Shown: in pieces, positions 22,525-34,004 of the stretch
How the letters are laid out: each line of letters opens with the position of its first letter
How positions within the stretch are numbered: position 1 is the first letter of the stretch
Source of the DNA: Candidatus Gracilibacteria bacterium
GTDB lineage: Bacteria > Patescibacteriota > Gracilibacteria > BD1-5 > JAGOOR01
Reading direction: 5' to 3'
DNA: 64,000 nucleotides
Assembly (NCBI GenBank): GCA_041660965.1
Contig: JBAZVH010000001.1
Coordinates: 547,016 to 611,015 of the forward strand
Program-made: the position numbers and the translations under genes
Notes under the pieces: model-generated
What the model was told of the DNA's origin: nothing
Databases searched by the model: none
What the model saw: the letters and a program-made list of their open reading frames with translations, nothing else

Positions 22525-23073
22525 ATGTCAAAACTCTTCACTCCAAAAGCAGAATGGTACGTTATCCGTGTTATCTCTGGTACTGAAGAAAATGTACGTA
22601 CTTCGCTCATGCAACGTCGTGAAATGTTTAATCTCGAAAAATCTATCCTGGATTGTTTCGTCCCTTTGCATGATGTCGTTACACTGAAAAAAGGAGGCGG
22701 AACAACAAAACAGAAAAAAAATATTTTTCCAGGATATATTCTCGTCAAAATGATCGTGAATAATGAATCATGGTATGTCGTCCGCAATACTCCAAATGTG
22801 ACAGGATTTCTCGGTGCTGGGACGATACCAGTTCCTGTCTCAGAAGAAGAGCTTCTCCGCATACAGGGAATGGTAGATGAGAAGAATGCAGAATATAAAA
22901 CACCAATTAAAATCGGTGATTATGCGACAGTCCTTGAGGGGTCATTTAAAAATAGTGAAGGAAAAATCATCGAAGTGAATGAAAAGAAAGGAACGCTCAA
23001 ATTAACCGTGAATCTCCTGGGTCGTGATACGCCTGTGGAGCTTGAGTTTGGGCAGATCAAGATAAAACACTAA
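22525..23073 (+). CDS. nusG: Transcription termination/antitermination factor NusG (182 aa)
   Basis: NGN domain: KAEWYVIRVISGTEENVRTSL, KNIFPGYILVKM and RNTPNVTGFLGAG. KOW domain: IKIGDYATVLEGSFKNSEGKIIEVN. Normal length. NusG binds RNA polymerase beta', links it to ribosomes or Rho and supports rRNA antitermination; a boxA site is present before 16S in this window. 24 bases after secE. No TGA codons. Ribosomal protein genes that usually follow (rplK, rplA) are not here; tRNA-Phe follows instead. Confidence 0.97.
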   Translation: MSKLFTPKAEWYVIRVISGTEENVRTSLMQRREMFNLEKSILDCFVPLHDVVTLKKGGGTTKQKKNIFPGYILVKMIVNNESWYVVRNTPNVTGFLGAGTIPVPVSEEELLRIQGMVDEKNAEYKTPIKIGDYATVLEGSFKNSEGKIIEVNEKKGTLKLTVNLLGRDTPVELEFGQIKIKH

Positions 23074-23120
23074 AATTTTGCTCTTGCAAAAGAGAGAAAA
23101 TTCATAGAGTGTTCGCGCAC

Positions 23121-23159
23121 GCCGGGGTATCCGCCTAGGCGGAAGAGGCCTGAAAAGCC
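23121..23159 (+). pseudogene. Truncated tRNA-Phe-like fragment
   Basis: GCCGGGGTA (23121-23129) and AGAGGCCTGAAAAGCC (23144-23159) match the 5' acceptor and anticodon arm of the intact tRNA-Phe 20 bases downstream. The D-arm is replaced by the palindrome TCCGCCTAGGCGGA, and the T-arm and 3' acceptor are missing. Confidence 0.75.
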
Positions 23160-23178
23160 CATATAAACTTTCACCCTT

Positions 23179-23253
23179 GCCGGGGTAGCTCAGTGGTAGA
23201 GCAGAGGCCTGAAAAGCCTTGTGTCGGTAGTTCGATTCTACTCCTCGGCACCA
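23179..23253 (+). tRNA. tRNA-Phe (GAA)
   Basis: Acceptor GCCGGGG/CCTCGGC, D-arm GCTCAGTGGTAGAGC, anticodon arm GAGGC-CTGAAAA-GCCTT with anticodon GAA, T-arm GGTAG-TTCGATT-CTACT. Encoded CCA at 23251-23253. Confidence 0.95.
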
Positions 23254-23263
23254 TTTGTTTCTG

Positions 23264-23286
23264 AACCGCCTTTGGCGGTTTTTTGT
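23264..23286 (+). terminator. Intrinsic terminator after tRNA-Phe
   Basis: Perfect 7-bp stem AACCGCC-TTT-GGCGGTT followed by a T run. Confidence 0.85.
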
Positions 23287-23373
23287 TTATGCCCCATTCT
23301 TGAAGGGGGTAAAGGAAAGAAAAATGAAGAAAGGGGGATTTATTTCTGAATACTTATTCCAATTCCTGACTGC

Positions 23374-23546
23374 CTTCTTGCACTTTTGGCGCCAAAAGTG
23401 CGAAAAGCGTTCAGGGGACAAAAACTCGCTATTTTCTTTTTTCATTTTACCGTCTGCATTCATCCCACTCAGACAGTTAGTGGCTCAAACTCCATGACAT
23501 CGTTATGCCATACGAGGCATACCTTACCCCCGAAACCCCATTTCTG
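23374..23546. repeat. Dispersed repeat, copy A
   Basis: Bases 23374-23437 are nearly identical (two differences seen) to 55589-55652. They contain the palindrome ACTTTTGGCGCCAAAAGT with flanking G/C variants. Further shared blocks are CTGCATTCATCCC (23455 on) and CCCCCGAAACCCCATTTCTG (to 23546), but with different spacing, so it is an eroding element. The remainder of 23287-23671 has a hairpin of CCCCCTC and GAGGGGG (about 23575-23594) and no convincing gene. Confidence 0.8.
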
Positions 23547-23671
23547 TGGTGCAAGAAAAAATTGGCAAAAAACTCCCCCTCGTTCATGAGGGGGCGGAAT
23601 AATAAGACTAAAAATGGTCCTCGACTCTGAGGCTCGTACTCGAAGAGGGCGTGTCGGAATGACTGGATTTT

Positions 23672-24115
23672 TTACAGCATCCTAAAGGCGACACGCATAT
23701 CGAGAAAATACCCACAGACGCCCATAATCATGGTAGATATGGTACGTGCCCAGACATATTCTAATGCAAAATAGTCCGTGAGACCATACGTTATCAAGAG
23801 TACTATCACGGTACTATAAAAAGCGATAGTCACAAATCGAGGATAGCCATGTCGGAAGGATACGTCTGATCCAAAAGTCCAATATCTATTAATATAAAAT
23901 GCTGCTATTGATTCCAAAATAAATGCGATGCCACAAGATGTCAGATAATGTAATCAAAAAATTCCAGTAAATACTCATACGATGAAGAGACTGATGCTGA
24001 GCATAATACCTCATACGGTGAGATAGCGGATAAACTGGTGTATATGATGATATACGCGAATATTTTTTATCCCAAAATATCGTAACCCATGTTCAGAAGC
24101 TTTTTTCATAATCAT
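23672..24115 (-). CDS. GtrA-like four-helix membrane protein (147 aa)
   Basis: Four hydrophobic helices: RYLTVGGIMLSISLFIVG, LTSCGIAFILESIAAFYINRYWTFG, FVTIAFYSTVIVLLITYG and RTISTMIMGVCGYFLDMRVAF. INRYWTFG between helices 2 and 3 is the GtrA-family hallmark (NFxxxRxWTF). Such proteins are thought to flip polyprenyl-linked sugars. The first two helices appear only when three TGA codons are read as Gly. The start is ATG 24115 or 24109 (M-I-M-K-K); either is possible. Confidence 0.85.
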
Positions 24116-24170
24116 ATTTTACCATACAAAAATATGATGTCAATATGCTAAATCGCTAAAATGTATTTTG

Positions 24171-24193
24171 TAAGTATTGTATCACAATACTTA
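24171..24193. promoter_or_regulatory. Perfect 10-bp inverted repeat, operator-like
   Basis: TAAGTATTGT-ATC-ACAATACTTA in the spacer between the divergent GtrA-like gene and the 2502-aa surface protein. It lacks a T run, so it resembles a dimeric repressor site more than a terminator. Apart from a doubtful 34-codon frame, nothing else is seen in 24116-24401. Confidence 0.5.
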
Positions 24194-24401
24194 TATGTCT
24201 CCAAAAATCATTTGTCTCTCAAAAAACCTCACTATACTGTACGCGCGTACATTCTCCCACACCATTCCCCACCATTATTTTATGATAAAAAAGTTGCTTC
24301 GGTTCGTACAGATTTGCTTCCTCTCCCTTATGAGTATTTCGCCACTTGCTGTAAATATAAACTATTTACCAGTACGAACATTCTAACATCAATATTGTAC
24401 T

Positions 24402-27400
24402 ATGCATCTTGGGAAAATACATAAAAGATATTTCTACCTGATAGGGGCTTTGTGTTGTTTTGTGGTTTTCTTTATTGCCCATGCAGATAATGGTGACCCC
24501 TGGTATGATGATGCCTGGGATAAGCGTATCAAGATTGTCTTCAATAATGCTTCTCGTGCAGAAAATCTCATCGATTTCCCTGTCCTCGTAGCTCTCAATG
24601 AACCAAGAATTACGTATTCAGATTTTCTGACAGGAGGAGATGATATCCGATTTGTAGATGCAGATGGAATAACAGTACTGAATTATGAAATAGAAAAATG
24701 GAACACAGGTGGCGTCTCACCACTTTGGGTCAAAGTACCCCAGATTGATGCAAGTTCGGACACGGACTATATCTACATGTATTACCATAATCCAGCAGCA
24801 TCTGTTGGTGCTAATCCAAATGGGACATGGAGTACTGGGTATCAATCGGTACAACATCTTCGGGAAGATCCCGCTGGTTCATCTCCTCAATTTCAAGACA
24901 GTACCTCTAATAATCGAGATGGTACTGCATCTGGCAGTATGGTTACTGGTAATTCAGTAACAGCACAAATAGGGAATGGAGTTGATTTCGATGGCGTGCT
25001 CACAACAGGAAACAATATTGATCTAGGGCTCAATTTCCCTGGTAATCTACCTAATGGTGCTGTGGAGATGTGGTTCAATCCCGATAATGTGACAACGACA
25101 GTTTCGACGAATCGCTATCTGCTGTCTCGTGTTATCAGTGGAGCATCGGACGGGGAATGGCGTCTGTATGTCGATACTACCGGAGGTGCCAATACAGGGA
25201 AAATCACTTATCAAATCGAATGTGTGCCAACACAAAATAACATCATACGAAGTGATGCTGTGGTGACGAACGCATGAGGATGGTACCATGTTATAGTAAC
25301 GTGGGACGATGATACGGCAAGTAGTATGAAGATGTATGTAAATGGTATATTACAGGCAGGGATAGCATCTCCTCAGTGTGGCATGGTTCTTGTGAATAAT
25401 ACCAATACGGTAAAGCTTGGAATGAATAATGCGCTTGGTAATGGACAATTTGATGGACAAATAGATGAGTTCAGAATCGCAAATACTGCCTATTCAGACG
25501 CACAAGCATCTGCAAGTTATGCAACACAAAACGACACTTTTATTACCTATAATTCACCTGAATCAAACTCAATCATCACGCTTGATTCTACAAATGTACA
25601 GCCCACATCTCTCTACACGAGTGCGTCTGGTGATGTCACCGTATCTTTTACGACTCTTGATGCAATTCCTGCTGATGGTAAAATCGTCATCACTTTCCCT
25701 ACGACTCTCTGAAGCGGATTTACGTTTAATTCAGGATGAGCCACGGCAGCATCGAGTCTCTCTGGTCTTGATGGTTCTCTTTCTGCATCCATTGTTTCCA
25801 ATGTTGTTACACTGACTCGTACAGGCGGTACAAGCTCAGTTGCTGGCGCAAAAAGCTTTGTCCTCTCTCATATCCAAAATCCTGATACTGCAGGATCCAC
25901 AGGTGTGTATCAAATCAAGACAACTACCTCGAGTGATGTGACTATCGGAGAAGATGTCGCTGTCGCTGCTGACACGATAATGGCAGATATCACAAATCCA
26001 ACTGTTACCACTCTTTTCCCTCTCGATAATGCGATAGGTATTCGTCTGAGCGCTAATCTTATCATGACCTTCGATGAACCAGTTACTATCGGTACTGGCA
26101 ATATCACCATCAAGAAAACATCAGATAACTCTACCGTCGAGACTATTGCTGTTGATTCCGCTCTTGTAACAGGAGGAGGCACGACGACGATTACTATCAA
26201 TCCGATAGCAGCACTTGGGGAGGTTACAGAGTATTATGTTCTCGTAGATGCAACAGCTTTCGATGATACTGCAGGTAACAGTTATGCTGGTATTGCTTCG
26301 ACAACTGCGTGGAGCTTTATTACGGGTACCGCTGGTGACCCCTGGTATGATGATGCCTGGGATAAGCGTATCAAGATTGTCTTCAATAATGCTTCTCGTG
26401 CAGAAAATCTCATCGATTTCCCTGTCCTCGTAGCTCTCAATGAACCAAGAATTACGTATTCAGATTTTCTGACAGGAGGAGATGATATCCGATTTGTAGA
26501 TGCAGATGGAATAACAGTACTGAATTATGAAATAGAAAAATGGAACACAGGTGGCGTCTCACCACTCTGGGTCAAAGTACCCCAGATTGATGCGTCTTCA
26601 ATAGTAGACTATATCTATATGTATTACAATAATCCAGCAGCACCTGTTGGTGCCAATCCAACATGAGTCTGGGATAGTAATTATATTGCTATACATCATC
26701 TCAAAAGCAATACTTCCATCATTGATTCTACGACCAATGCCACGAATGCGAGCCCCATTGGTTCTCCTACGCTTGCTACTGGTATTGTCGGAGATGCTCT
26801 CGAATTAAATGGCTCTTCTCAGTATGCACAATTTGCTGATGGTATGATACCGCAAGGTGTCGGCAGTACACTCGATGCAGGCACTGTAGAGGTGTTTTAT
26901 AATCCAGATTCCTTTGCAGCTGATGTAAATGGAAAATATATCTTTTCTCGTGACCAATCAGGCACACTTATGTGAGAATGGAGACTTATGCTCGGGACAG
27001 AAGCGGCAGCTCCAGCTCAGGGGAGCAAGCTTGCTTTTCGTATCGAGTGTCCTGCGACTCTTCAGACGCCTATAGTGGGTGGCGGATGATCAACAATGGC
27101 CGGCAATGGAACCTTTAATGTCGTTGCAGATGCTGCACCGAGTCTCGCTGGTGGCTGGTATTATGCTGGTGCTGTTTGGGATAAGACAGGAGGTGCGTCA
27201 AACATGGCACTGTATGAAAATGGAGTATCTGTTGGGACACCTGCTGGACCGAACTGTGGCATGGAAGTCACGGGATCGCAGTTCACAGAAATATGACGCA
27301 ATAATGGTAGAGCAACACCTGATGGATATTTTGATGGTCAGATTGATGAGGTTCGTGTTTCAAAAATTGTACGAAGTGCGAATTGGATCAATGCTTCTTA

Positions 27401-30400
27401 TACATCAACTATTGATTCGTTCTCAACCTACAATCAACCAGAAGCATATACCATTGGCCCTCTTGAGACTATCAATGTCGAACCAGCTTCTCTGATTGCG
27501 AATGAGGTTGGTGATGTCACCGTATCTTTTACGACTCTTGATGCAATTCCTGCTGATGGTAAAATCGTCATCACTTTCCCTACGACTCTCTGAAGCGGAT
27601 TTACGTTTAATTCAGGATGAGCCACGGCAGCATCGAGTCTCTCTGGTCTTGATGGTTCTCTTTCTGCATCCATTGTTTCCAATGTTGTTACACTGACTCG
27701 TACAGGCGGTACAAGCTCAGTTGCTGGCGCAAAAAGCTTTATCCTCTCTCATGTCCAAAATCCTGATACTGCAGGATCCACAGGTGTGTACCAAATCAAG
27801 ACAACTACCTCGAGTGATGTGACTATTGATGAGAATACTGCTGTTACGGCTGATACGATAACTCCACCAGCAAATGCCCCCTGAACACCACTTTCTCTCA
27901 CAGCTATACCGTATGATACAAAAGTCTATCTAAGCTGGCTTGTTCCAACATGAACTGTCACTGACTATGTCATAGAATACAAACTTTCTTCAGAACCAAC
28001 TACATGGACTACTCTTAATGATGGAGCTTCGACCAATCTTTTTGCCCTCGTAACAGGATTAACCAATGACCTATCCTATGTTTTTCGAGTTAAAGCGAGT
28101 AATAGTGGTGCTCTCGGCCCAGCAACAACGCCAGTTTCAATAACCCCGGCATACAAAGTGACACTTCTTTCACCTACTCCTGGTGCAAATTCATACATCA
28201 ATACTACCTCTATTGCTCCAAAAGCAGATGTGAACGATTCAGTCAATGCATCATATACGACATTTCGACTCGAGACACCTCTTGGCGTCCTTATATCCGA
28301 ATTTACAACCCCTACTCGTTATGGTGATTATAGTCTTGCGAGCACAAGTCTGTATCAAATCCAGGCTAAAACCAACCTTGATTTAACTCAGACAGATTTG
28401 TCTGGTCAAGTGTATGTCCCTACAACTGATACATTTTTTACTGTTCATAACAGCCGAGATCGTATCACTGAGGTAACCCGACAATGAGTCACAGTTCGTG
28501 AGATCACCTGTTCATCTTGTGGAGATATCGAAGATATTACTCTCGTTTCGAGTATTTCTAATGGAAGCGGTGGATATAACCATACATTGATGATTTCAAC
28601 GGAAGACAATACGGCTAATTTGAGAATATTCCGAGTTGTAATCCCATCTTCAGGTGCCGCGACTCTGAATAATAGTACCTATTTTGAAACGGACATTGCT
28701 GCTGGTTCCAATGACGGCCTAGAGAGTATCGCCTACAATTCCAACACAGATACATATTTTGTCGCTATGGAATGACAGGCTACCCAAAGTACTCGACCAC
28801 GTATGTATGAGGTTACTCTCGCAACAGCACCTAATGCATCTAATGTGGAAATATGTACAAATATCAACCTACGTGATTATCTCCTCCAAGAAAGCAATGT
28901 CCAATATGGGGCAACCACCTATGCCGATGTATCTGGTCTCGATTATGTCCCCTCTGTAGATAGACTTTATGCGATTTCTCATCAAGCAGACAAGGTAATA
29001 GAAATAGACGTATCAAACCGATCGAATTGCACAGTACTGAATGAAATAGCGATTGGTATGCGTAATGATCGTGCTGGTAATCATCTTGATGAAATGCCAG
29101 AAGGTGTGGCTTGGGATAGTACCGGGGATTCTCTGTATCTCTCTGCTGAATCTGATTATTGGTCTGTATGGAGAACAAAAAATTATGATGTTCGCAGTAC
29201 CTTCTCTGGACTTTCAGAAGGAACTCATGTTCTCAAGGTATCTTCCGTTGATTCGTATGCAAGTCGTAGTACGGCTACTGCGACATCAAATGCTACTGGC
29301 ACGACTGCAACAGTTTCATACGGTGGATCTGGCTATGGTGATGTACCTCTTGTTACAGTGACAAACGCTGGTACCTGTTCGACTCGTCCAACAGCGACTG
29401 CTACTATTAGCGGCGGAGCTGTAACGGCCGTGACATTAAGTGGCGCAGTAGGGTGTAGTGTAGCACCGACGCTGACGATTGCCCAACCATCATTTGCTAC
29501 AGCAAAATCAAATAATACTGGCACAACAGCAACAGTGCTTACAGGAGGTTTTGGGTACACTTCGGCCCCCGCTGTTATAGTGACTGGTGGATTCTGTGCG
29601 ATACTTCCTACTGCGACAGCCAGTGTAAGTGGAGGTGCTGTCACAGGTGTAACACTCTCAGGAGCCACGGGATGTGTGACCCCTCCCACGCTTACCATCG
29701 TATGACCTATTACTGTAGTAGCCAATGCGGCAGACCGCTCCTTCACTATAGACACAACGGCACCCACTATTACCAATGTTTCCTCTCATCACGCCGATGG
29801 AACATTTTCTACTGACGAAGTCATTGATATCGATATTACTTTCTCTGAGGCAGTTACTTCAACAGATAATGTTACAGTTACTCTTGAAACGGGATCGATA
29901 GACAGAACTTGTACATTTACTGTCACCGGCAGTACGACGGGCACCTGTGATTATACTGTACAAACTGGTGACAGTACAGGTGGTCTCACGGTCAAAACTA
30001 TCAGTGGCATCATAACAGATGCAGCGAGTAATACTATGACAAACTTTGCTCCAGCGACAAACCTAGCCGCTAACAAAGATATTATAATAGGAGAAGGGTG
30101 ACCACCACCAGACATCACTAATCCAACTCTCTTAGTTCTTTCTCCAGCAGACAATGCAACCAATATCTCAACTACAGACAATCTTATCATGACCTTCGAT
30201 GAACCAGTTGCTATCGGAACTGGCAATATCACCATCAAGAAAACATCAGATAACTCTACCGTCGAGACTATTGCTGTTGATTCCGCTCTTGTTACGGGAG
30301 GAGGCACGACGACGATTACTATCAATCCGATAGCAGCACTTGGGGAGGTTACAGAGTATTATGTTCTCGTGGATGCAACAGCTTTCGATGATACTGCAGG

Positions 30401-31910
30401 TAACAGTTATGCTGGCATTGCTTCGACAACTGCGTGGAGCTTTACAACACCAGACATCACCAATCCAACTCTCTTAGTTCTTTCTCCAGCAGACAACGCA
30501 ACCAATATCTCAACTACAGACAATCTTATCATGACCTTCGATGAACCAGTTACTATCGGTACTGGCAATATCACCATCAAGAAAACATCAGATAATTCTA
30601 CCGTTGAAACTATTGCTGTTGATTCCGCTCTTGTAACAGGAGGGGGCACGACGACGATTACCATTAATCCAACAGATACTTTCGTAAATAACACAGAGTA
30701 TTATGTCCTCGTGGATGCAACAGCTTTCGATGATACTGCAGATAATAGTTATGCTGGTATTGCCTCGACAACTGCGTGGAGCTTTACAACAACATCAAGG
30801 CGTAGAAGCAACAGTATATCACTTATGACCATCTCAGCTTCTGCAGGAGCAAATGGATCCATCAGTCCCAGCGGTTCAACCTCTGTCTACCAAGGGGGCG
30901 CTCTCATATACATCATGACTCCAGATGCAGGATATCACGTAGCTGATGTTCTCGCTGATAACATCTCACAATGACCAATCACAACGTATACGTTTAGCAA
31001 TATAGTTTCTCACCATACTATCTCAGTCACTTTTGCGAACTCAGCATCTATCCTTCCACCACCGGACACTACCCCTCCACCCCCCACCACTGAAGATGTT
31101 CCACCAAACACCAACACCACCAAAGATACTCCACCAAACACCTGAACCACTGAAGACACCACGATAGTCCACAATACCATCCCCGGAGAAGCATTCCTCT
31201 TTGCTTCAGAAGACCCCACTATCATCACTAAACTTCAAGCACTTCATGGGGCGACAGTTATCACCGAAGACGTCTACAAAAATCAGTGTGAAACCAAACA
31301 AACGAAACCCTACTATCGTAGCTGTAACCTCGGTCTCAATCTCTCCACCTTTGATCTCTTCCGTGATAGTGTTGTCTGTGAATGATTTATCGTCCAACAA
31401 TCCTCAGAAGAGGACTACCGCTTCCAAGACGTCGCTCCTCGGAAAGAAATCGCAGGTATTGCAGTGAAAATGAAAAAAGTCCAAGGGCAACCCATAACTT
31501 TTATACCACCATCGGCCTATCTTAATATCTACCAAGATATCGGACTCACTGGTCAAGCACCCTGGATACAGGATGTCGCTGAGACAGCTCTCACATATGG
31601 CATCATCTCAAAAGAGAGAACCCTCTTTGAACCTGACCGTGATGTCACCCGTGCAGAAGCATATGCGATGATAATGAACTCTGTCTGTATGGTTCTTCCG
31701 GCAGGAAATGATTGGCAGGCAACCCTCTTTGATCGAGCAAGCCGAGAAGGTCTCACCTCGCGCACCTGGGATACTTTTGAGCCCAATCGCTCTATCCTCC
31801 GTCAAGAACTCTTCCTCCTCGCAAGCAAGGCAGCTGACTGGGCAGAGAGAACAGGAGGATGTGATCCAAAACCAGAGTATTGTTTTCTGACTTCAGAGGA
31901 GTCTCAATAA
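24402..31910 (+). CDS. Giant modular secreted surface protein (2502 aa) with SLH-like C-terminus
   Basis: The signal segment YLIGALCCFVVFFIAHA is followed by a DUF2341-like module (PWYDDAWDKRIKIVFNN... DFPVLVALN) and a LamG/ConA-like module (GNGVDFDG, GAVEMWFNP, FDGQIDEFRIANTAYS). Then comes a beta domain, a Big_5 (SbsA Ig-like) module, and second copies of DUF2341, LamG and the beta domain. A fibronectin III-like domain (about 27880-28150), a beta-propeller of the SdiA-regulated type (about 28430-29170) and Gly-rich beta repeats follow. Two more Big_5 modules, an InlB/Listeria-Bacteroides-like repeat, a Pro/Thr linker and three SLH-like repeats end the protein. About 25 TGA-Gly codons. Suggests adhesion or glycan binding at the cell surface. 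Confidence 0.92.
24492..24750 (+). repeat. Intragenic duplication 1, copy 1 (259 bp)
   Basis: Matches 26334-26592 with only about one difference seen. Encodes the DUF2341-like module. Confidence 0.9.
25629..25945 (+). repeat. Intragenic duplication 2, copy 1 (317 bp)
   Basis: Near-identical to 27510-27826, including silent positions and the same two TGA-Gly codons. Encodes a beta domain with GDVTVSFTTLDAIPADGKI. Confidence 0.9.
26055..26319 (+). repeat. Big_5 module DNA repeat, copy 1
   Basis: About 265 bp, repeated at 30180-30444 and 30522-30786. Encodes LIMTFDEPVTIGTGNITIKK to TTAWSF. Confidence 0.85.
26334..26592 (+). repeat. Intragenic duplication 1, copy 2 (259 bp)
   Basis: Near-identical copy of 24492-24750, in the same frame. 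The flanks diverge sharply after GATTGATGC. Confidence 0.9.
27510..27826 (+). repeat. Intragenic duplication 2, copy 2 (317 bp)
   Basis: Copy of 25629-25945, same frame, with a handful of substitutions. Confidence 0.9.
30180..30444 (+). repeat. Big_5 module DNA repeat, copy 2
   Basis: Very close to copy 1, including the stretch encoding IAALGEVTEYYVLVDATAFDD. Confidence 0.85.
30522..30786 (+). repeat. Big_5 module DNA repeat, copy 3
   Basis: Follows copy 2 directly after a shared linker (PDITNPTLLVLSPADNATNI). The central segment differs (PTDTFVNNTEYY). Confidence 0.85.
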
Positions 31911-31992
31911 ACATACTAAAAATTTGCTTCTCCACTTCGGATTCTCGTCCTCAAAAAATACCCACTTGCGTGAGTATTTTAGAATTCTTACA

Positions 31993-32077
31993 TGGTGCCC
32001 AAGAGAGGACTCGAACCTCCACACCTTGCGGCACAGCCACCTCAAGGCTGCGTGTCTACCAATTTCACCACCTGGGC
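31993..32077 (-). tRNA. tRNA-Leu (GAG)
   Basis: On the minus strand: acceptor GCCCAGG/CTTGGGC, anticodon arm CAGCC-TTGAGGT-GGCTG with anticodon GAG, long class II variable arm, T-arm around TTCGAGT, encoded CCA. Confidence 0.95.
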
Positions 32078-32106
32078 ACGTGACATCGTGTACTATAGAG
32101 ATATAT

Positions 32107-32805
32107 TTATTTTTTCAAGTTTTTTTCTGGAGATTTTTCTGGTGTTTTTATTGGTGTCTTTTTTTTCATCAAAAAATTATTAATGATCTTCATCGCTGCT
32201 GCTCGTCATCCGAGTCCAAAAGCAAGTCAAAATGCGAGACTGGCAGCCGCCACGACACCGATAAGAATCGAGATGATAAGATATGGTGGAACAATTTCTA
32301 CTCCGTAATTTATCTGCCCTAGCGCAATACTAAATGTGAAAAAGAGTATCACAACGCGTCAGATATTGCCAAGAAGTGTGGCTGTTTTTTTGCTTTCAAA
32401 ACGGAGTGCATTGTAGATGATAGTATAGGTGGTCCCCGAAGACTGAATTCCAAAAAATGTGACAAGCAGTGCGAGAAGTAAATGTGGTAAATAGTCCAAC
32501 ACCCGTCAAAGGAACTCTTCTATTTCTTGATATCCTGCTGCTTTTACTGAGCTTCTGAGAAAGAGCAAAAAGACAAAGATAGCGATATATTTTCCGATAG
32601 CTCTTGGCAGAGAGTCCTGTCCAATATGTGTCTTTTGCCCAAAAATCTTGAGGAGCATTTTTTCTATACCAGTAATATGGAATACCCACTCTGTGAGCAG
32701 ATAGAGCCCTATACTGACCACGATGCCTACGAGAAGTATTTGAAGTGCTGGAAATAGGGAATCATACTGTTGCAAGAAGTTTTGCAGTGTTTGTAGAGTA
32801 TCCAT
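32107..32805 (-). CDS. TM_helix (MscS-related) membrane protein (232 aa)
   Basis: Four transmembrane segments: LFPALQILLVGIVVSIGLYLL, GKYIAIFVFLLFLR, LPHLLLALLVTFFGIQ and YLIISILIGVVAAASLAFGLAFGLGG. The repeated pattern TATLLGNIGRVVILFFTFSIALGQ and the final AFGLAFGLGGRAAA are characteristic of 'conserved TM helix' proteins related to small-conductance mechanosensitive channels. The MscS beta domain is missing. A basic Lys/Pro tail follows. Five TGA-Gly codons, two of them in the final AFGLAFGLGG motif. Transcribed toward tRNA-Leu. Confidence 0.8.
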
Positions 32806-32857
32806 GCGTCTATTATAACACTCCGAACCTCTTTTTGCAAATAAACCCTCTTTTTTC

Positions 32858-32884
32858 TTGCTTTCATTTGGGTGTTACTATACT
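32858..32884 (+). promoter_or_regulatory. Candidate ddl promoter
   Basis: TTGCTT (32858-32863), 15-base spacer, TATACT (32879-32884). The palindrome AGTATTTTAATACT (32891-32904) follows in the leader, then a pyrimidine run before the ATG. Confidence 0.6.
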
Positions 32885-32910
32885 TTCTGGAGTATTTTAA
32901 TACTTTTTCT

Positions 32911-33927
32911 ATGTCAAAAATTCGCGTTCTCGTTCTCTTCGGTGGACAAAGTGGTGAACATGAAGTGTCGCTTGCTTCTGCTCGTTCAGTCGTCAGTGCT
33001 CTCGATCATGAAAAATATGATATCATCCCCGTTCTTATCACAAAAAATGGTCGATGGATAGCGAGTGGCACGGCTCTCGACATACTTTCTGGTGGTCAAG
33101 AAATAGCAGAATGAACTTCTCTGCCGGACTTTCGTGCGATGTGAGTTGATGTTGTTTTTCCTGTCCTTCATGGCCCTTATGGCGAAGACGGACGGCTTCA
33201 ATGACTCCTTGATATGATAGGACTTCCGTATGTCGGAAGTGGTGTCGGTGGTTCGGCAGTTGGTATGGATAAGATTTATTCCAAAGCTGTTTTTACTCAA
33301 GCTTGACTGAAACAGCTCCCATTCTATGCTTTTAATGCATATGATTGGAAAACAAATCAAACTGCTGTTATCGGATGAATAGAGGCGCTCGGGTATCCAG
33401 TATTTGTTAAACCAGCAAATATGGGGAGCTCTGTCGGTATTTCCAAAGTAAAATCTTCCGAAGCGCTCGTTGCAGCTATTGAGGAGGCGATTGTTTATGA
33501 TACAAGAATTGTGGTTGAAAAAGGACTCAATCGTCCACGAGAAATAGAGCTGGCTGTTCTCGGTAATGATAAACCAGTCGTCTCTATTGCGTGAGAAATC
33601 ATGCCTGATATCAAACATGAGTTTTATTCCTACGAGTCAAAGTATACCGACTGAGGTGCTGATTTGCAAATCCCTGCTAATATTTCTCCTGAAATGCTTG
33701 CGGAGCTTCAATCCCTGGCAAAAAAAGCATTCCAAGCGGTTGGTGCCCGAGGACTGTCTCGTGTTGATTTTTTGGTTGACCGAGAGACGGGAGATTGCTA
33801 TCTCAATGAAATCAATACGATGCCTGGATTTACCAAGTTTAGTATGTATCCAAAGCTTTGGGAAGCTTCAGGTATCGGGTATTCAGAACTTCTGGACCGG
33901 CTCATCGCTTTGGCACAAGAAAAATAA
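32911..33927 (+). CDS. ddl: D-alanine--D-alanine ligase (338 aa)
   Basis: ATP-grasp ligase making the D-Ala-D-Ala end of peptidoglycan stem peptides. Seen: RVLVLFGGQSGEHEVSLASA at the N-terminus, PVLHGPYGEDGRLQGLLD (about 83-100), YVGSGVGGSAVGMDK, FVKPANMGSSVGISKV (ATP binding), and the Mg-binding end CYLNEINTMPGFTKFSMYPKL. Normal length. About seven TGA-Gly codons. ATG 32911 is preferred over upstream in-frame positions because it starts exactly at the SKIRVLVLFGG core. Indicates that the organism makes or recycles its own peptidoglycan precursors. Confidence 0.96.
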
Positions 33928-34004
33928 AAAAATGTATTTTGCGTAGTAAGAGTAGGAGAGAAAATTTTTATTTGAATTGTCACAAATTCATATAAGATGT
34001 TGCC

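Noticed and set aside
23374..23546. Insertion sequence
   Set aside because: No transposase or clear terminal inverted repeats with target duplications; treated as a dispersed palindromic repeat.
23255..23589. Plus-strand frames of 67-80 codons after tRNA-Phe
   Set aside because: They fall within the terminator and the dispersed repeat and their predicted peptides look non-coding.
24282..24386. 34-codon frame beginning MIKKLLRFVQICFLSL, like a signal peptide
   Set aside because: Too short, no conserved context, and it lies in the leader of the 2502-aa gene; kept as unsupported.
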